Assembly: GCF_000347175.1 (NCBI RefSeq)
Contig: NZ_ANIK01000016.1
Span: forward strand, 60,001 to 124,000
Reading direction: 5' to 3'
Source of the DNA: Leptospira alstonii serovar Sichuan str. 79601
Lineage (GTDB): Bacteria > Spirochaetota > Leptospiria > Leptospirales > Leptospiraceae
Length of the DNA stretch: 64,000 nt
This document shows positions 57,361 to 64,000 of this stretch, in pieces; positions within the stretch are counted from its first letter, which is position 1, and every line of letters starts with the position of its first letter. A program made the position numbers and the translations under genes. Below the pieces are notes generated by a model. The model was not told the DNA's origin. It saw nothing but the letters and a program-made list of their open reading frames with translations, and ran no database searches.

Positions 57361-58310
57361 TCTTTCCAAAGACAAACTCCGGTCGAATAAATCAAAACGT
57401 AAAATCCCGCGGTTAAAACGGAGGTTAATAGGATCAACCTATTGGTTTGAAGAATCTGTTCCGTTTGAAACACTTTTTTGGGATCGCCCAGTTTCGGTTT
57501 TATACTTTGAATTCCGCCGTAAAAATTGGTTCCGCCGAGTTGTATCTCTAAAGCCCCAGCGACCGCCGCTTCGGTTAGTCCCGAATTGGGACTCGGATGT
57601 TTCCTTCCGTCCCTACGAAAAATATATAATGAATTCTTAAAGTTATAACCGAGGATCAGGGATGAAAATACGAGTATGTAAGACGTGATTCTCGCGGGTA
57701 GGTAGTTTGCCAAATCGTCCATTCTTGCGGGGAAATTTCCGAATTGTCGGTATCGATCGTTTTGATATCCGAAAAGAGAGTCTAACGTATTAATCGATCG
57801 ATAAAACATCGCCCAGGATGGCCCGCCGAAAACCGCGTAAAAAAGCGGAGCCGTAATACCGTCCACGAGACTTTCTGCGGTGCTTTCCACACAGGCTCGA
57901 ATGATTTCGGACTCGTCCAAATGTTTTGTGTCCCTCGCTACGATTCGGGAAACTTTTTCACGAGCGAGCATAAGATTTTCTTGAACTAAAGCGTCGTAAA
58001 CTTCTGTGCTATGATCGATCATATCTCGGATCGCGATTGTGGTATAAGTCGTAATGATCGATAAGAACATCGCTAAAATCCAATGAAGTTCGTTCAAGAA
58101 TTGGATGAGTAAAAGCGGTATCGAAAAAGAAAGAGAATACACGTAGCAGGACGTCAAAATCCCCGCGGTTTTTTCCGAACCGCAACGGGCTCTAAAGAAT
58201 TTTTCGGACGCTCTTGCTAATTTGCCGATCGCTCTTACGGGGTGAGGAATATTTCTAGGATCCCCGAATATTAGGTCGAGAAGGATGGACGCGGTCACGA
58301 TCCAGAGCAT
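57342..58310 (-). CDS. cbiB: Adenosylcobinamide-phosphate synthase
   Basis: A 322-aa membrane enzyme that attaches (R)-1-aminopropanol phosphate to adenosylcobyric acid. Family blocks are DLIFGDPRNIPHPVRAIGKL at the N-terminus, ARDTKHLDESEIIRACVEST and AESLVDGITAPLFYAVFGGP in the middle, and HPSPNSGLTEAAVAGALEIQ near residue 240. Four to five membrane helices are visible. It starts two bases after the upstream fusion gene's stop. The order agrees with cobalamin operons. Confidence 0.93.
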
Positions 58311-58312
58311 TT

Positions 58313-60904
<2,592 letters not shown>

Positions 60905-61479
60905 TTATCTTTCTTTTCCTTTAGTTTCAAATTTGTTTTCTCGTATCCGAAGAGGAATCCCGCTCACCATGAAGTAAACGGAATTAGCGTTATGCGCCAT
61001 TGTTCGATTGCATGTTCCCAGAAGATCTCTGTAGATTCTCCCTATTTTATTTTCAGGCACGAGTCCCGATCCTACTTCGCTACTTACAAAAATCACACGT
61101 TCCGCTGCGGACTTCCGAATACAACGGACGAGTTCCGAACAATTCCTTTCGATCGTAGTTTCGTCGATTTCGGCTTTTTCTTTTTCCGCACGATAGAGTA
61201 GATTGTTGATCCAGAGGCTGAGGCAATCGATCACGACGATCGACCGCTTCCGTAAACGACCGGACTCAAATACATTCAAAAGATTGAATTCTTCTTCTAC
61301 GGTTTCCCATGGAATATCCTTCCTTTCTTTTTTGTGTTTTAGAATTCTTTGATACATTTCCTCGTCAAAGACGGGACAGGTTGCGACAAAGTATTTTTGT
61401 CCTTCGCTTTTGTTGGCAAGTTCGAGGGCAAATCCGCTTTTGCCGCTTCTACATCCGCCCGTGATCAAGGTTATTTCGG

Positions 61480-61483
<4 letters not shown>
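60905..61483 (-). CDS. cobU: Adenosylcobinamide kinase/guanylyltransferase
   Basis: A 192-aa enzyme. It phosphorylates adenosylcobinamide and then adds GMP, the activation step before attachment of the lower ligand. The P-loop ITGGCRSGKSGFALELANKS is at residues 6-25, and FVATCPVFDEEMYQRILKHK and VIDCLSLWINNLLY are family blocks. ATG 61483 overlaps the cbiZ stop by four bases; the longer frame to 61651 lies in cbiZ and is rejected. Confidence 0.93.
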
Positions 61484-62174
<691 letters not shown>

Positions 62175-62178
<4 letters not shown>

Positions 62179-63559
62179 CTCGGAACCCGTAAACAGGATC
62201 GAACAAATCCTACCGGTAAGGTTGGGTTGGACGCCCAGTGCGCATGTACGTAGGAAGCGAGGACGGAATTATGAAGATAACCATCTTCGTTTACGTCGTT
62301 CCCTTTCCTTTTTCTGAGGTTGTAAGCCAGTTCGATCGGTTGCGATGGATCGAGTTCGAAATCGGAATAACGAAACTGATGACCTCTGAATCGAAGTCCT
62401 TCTTCGCCGAAGATCGTTTCTTTTTTTGTAACGACTTCGACGTAACCGAGAGCTTTTAATTTTTCGCCCATGGTCGCGGTTCCGGGAATCAGGCCGACCA
62501 TCGGATGGGATTCTCCTCCAACGAGTCGGATTTCATTCGAAAGATACATGAGTCCGCCGCATTCTGCGTATATCGGCCGGTTATTATATGCGAATTCTCG
62601 AATGTCGTTTAACAAAGACTCGTTCTTAGATAAGGCGTGCGCGAAAAGCTCCGGATATCCTCCTCCGAAATAAAGTCCGTCCACGGGAGGAAGTCGGGAA
62701 TCGGAGATCGGAGAGAAAAACACAAGTTCGGCCCCGGCTTGATTCAATCGCATTAAGTTTTCTTCATAATAAAAATGAAACGCGGAGTCCACGGCGATTC
62801 CGATTTTGCATCGACTCGAAACTATTTTTATTTTAGTGATCGGAGCTGAAATTTTCGGAGCGGAGCCCGCGATTTTTAAAACGGAATCTATCTCTAAACA
62901 TTCCTCTCCTTTTTCTCCCCAAAAAACGAACTTTTCTTCGGGTAAATTTTCTTTCGAAGCGGAATACAAACCGAGATGTCTTTCCGGAAACGATTGTTCG
63001 GGATGTTTTGAAAATCCTCCCAGGATCGGAATGTCCAAGGACGCGTCTTTGAGAAGTTGAATATGGGATTTACTTCCTATAAAATTGGTGAATGCTCCCG
63101 CGAGATTCAAATCGGAATCGAAAGTTTTCAGACCTTTTAGGATTGCGGCGACGGTTCTTGCCATCCCGCTTGCGTCCACGACGACTAACACGGGTGAGGC
63201 GAGCCATTTTGCTATCTCCGCCGTGGAACCGACCTCCGAGTTCGGAGAATGACCGTCGTACAATCCCATCACTCCTTCAATGACGGTTATATCTGCGTTA
63301 TGACACGCTTGATGAAAGGTATTCAATACGGATTCTTTTCCCATCAACCATCCGTCCAGGTTATGACAGGTTTTTCCGGACGTCCGGGAATGGTACGTGG
63401 GATCCAAATAATCGGGTCCGCATTTGAAGGTCGCGACCTTCAATCCTCTTTTTCGGAGAGCTTGCGTAAGTGCGAGAACGATCGTAGTTTTTCCGACACC
63501 GCTTCCCGTGCCTGAAATTACGATTCTCGGAGTTTTGATTTCTACGTTGGAAACGTTCA

Positions 63560-63560
<1 letters not shown>
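62175..63560 (-). CDS. cbiA: Cobyrinic acid a,c-diamide synthase
   Basis: A 461-aa glutamine-dependent amidotransferase (CbiA/CobB). The ATP site is ISGTGSGVGKTTIVLALTQ, then KCGPDYLDPTYH, and the glutaminase cysteine is in YAECGGLMYLSNE near residue 330. It amidates cobyrinic acid at positions a and c before adenosylation by CobO. It starts at the last base of the cobO stop, so the two are coupled. Confidence 0.93.

Positions 63561-64000
<440 letters not shown>

Overview
The window looks like a Leptospira chromosome segment, most likely from a pathogenic-clade species. This rests on the moderate-GC spirochaete gene style, several Leptospira-type lipoproteins with loose lipoboxes, a small cysteine-containing lipoprotein resembling a Leptospira family, and a B12 cluster carrying a fused CobD-CobQ gene. 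The species is not identified, and no rRNA, tRNA or CRISPR array was seen.

Region 1 (1-32.4 kb) is ordinary core genome. In order it holds the end of speE; pyrF; small membrane proteins; an EpmB-like radical SAM lysine 2,3-aminomutase close to efp; a PstS-like lipoprotein; methionine-salvage genes mtnD and mtnB with an SDR; a large PAS histidine kinase; a PadR regulator; a phytoene-desaturase-like oxidoreductase; a thioesterase; a GltB-like FMN protein; a metallophosphoesterase; a CARDB lipoprotein; a CoA-transferase; an MFS transporter; a patatin and a GH5 hydrolase; an ECF sigma/FecR/HAMP/FecR group; and a haloalkane dehalogenase. Two related ~100-bp inverted-repeat elements sit between genes near 3.1 and 27.4 kb.

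Region 2 (32.8-49.57 kb) is the most unusual part: a ~16.8-kb integrated element with every gene on the minus strand. It is bounded by two 28-bp direct repeats that resemble XerCD dif sites. It carries a rolling-circle-type replication initiation protein with 11-bp iterons, many small translationally coupled genes, at least five proteins with a single C-terminal membrane anchor, two M15-type peptidases, a repeat-bearing spike/fibre protein, a transglutaminase-like protein, a toxin-antitoxin pair and a ribbon-helix-helix regulator. There is no terminase, portal, tail-tube, Zot-type ATPase or integrase. The best interpretation is an undescribed Xer-integrated, tail-less, probably membrane-containing phage. 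In its circular form the regulator and its promoter would lie directly upstream of the early operon.

Region 3 (49.57-56.3 kb) is a cassette array with recognisable attC-like sites but no integron integrase in view (a CALIN-type array). Cassettes carry a membrane TIR-domain protein, two unknown proteins, an alpha/beta hydrolase and a VapBC-like pair. Beyond these are remnants of transposases, a PIN toxin, an MNT/HEPN pair and a DUF3494 (ice-binding-like) gene. A 253-bp MITE with 19-bp terminal inverted repeats and a perfect 9-bp target duplication has jumped into one attC site. A longer copy, with its own 9-bp duplication, lies just left of the phage element.

Region 4 (56.7-64.0 kb) is a tightly packed minus-strand operon for late cobalamin synthesis and salvage: cobO (cut by the window end), cbiA, cbiZ, cobU, a cobD-cobQ fusion, cbiB and cobC.
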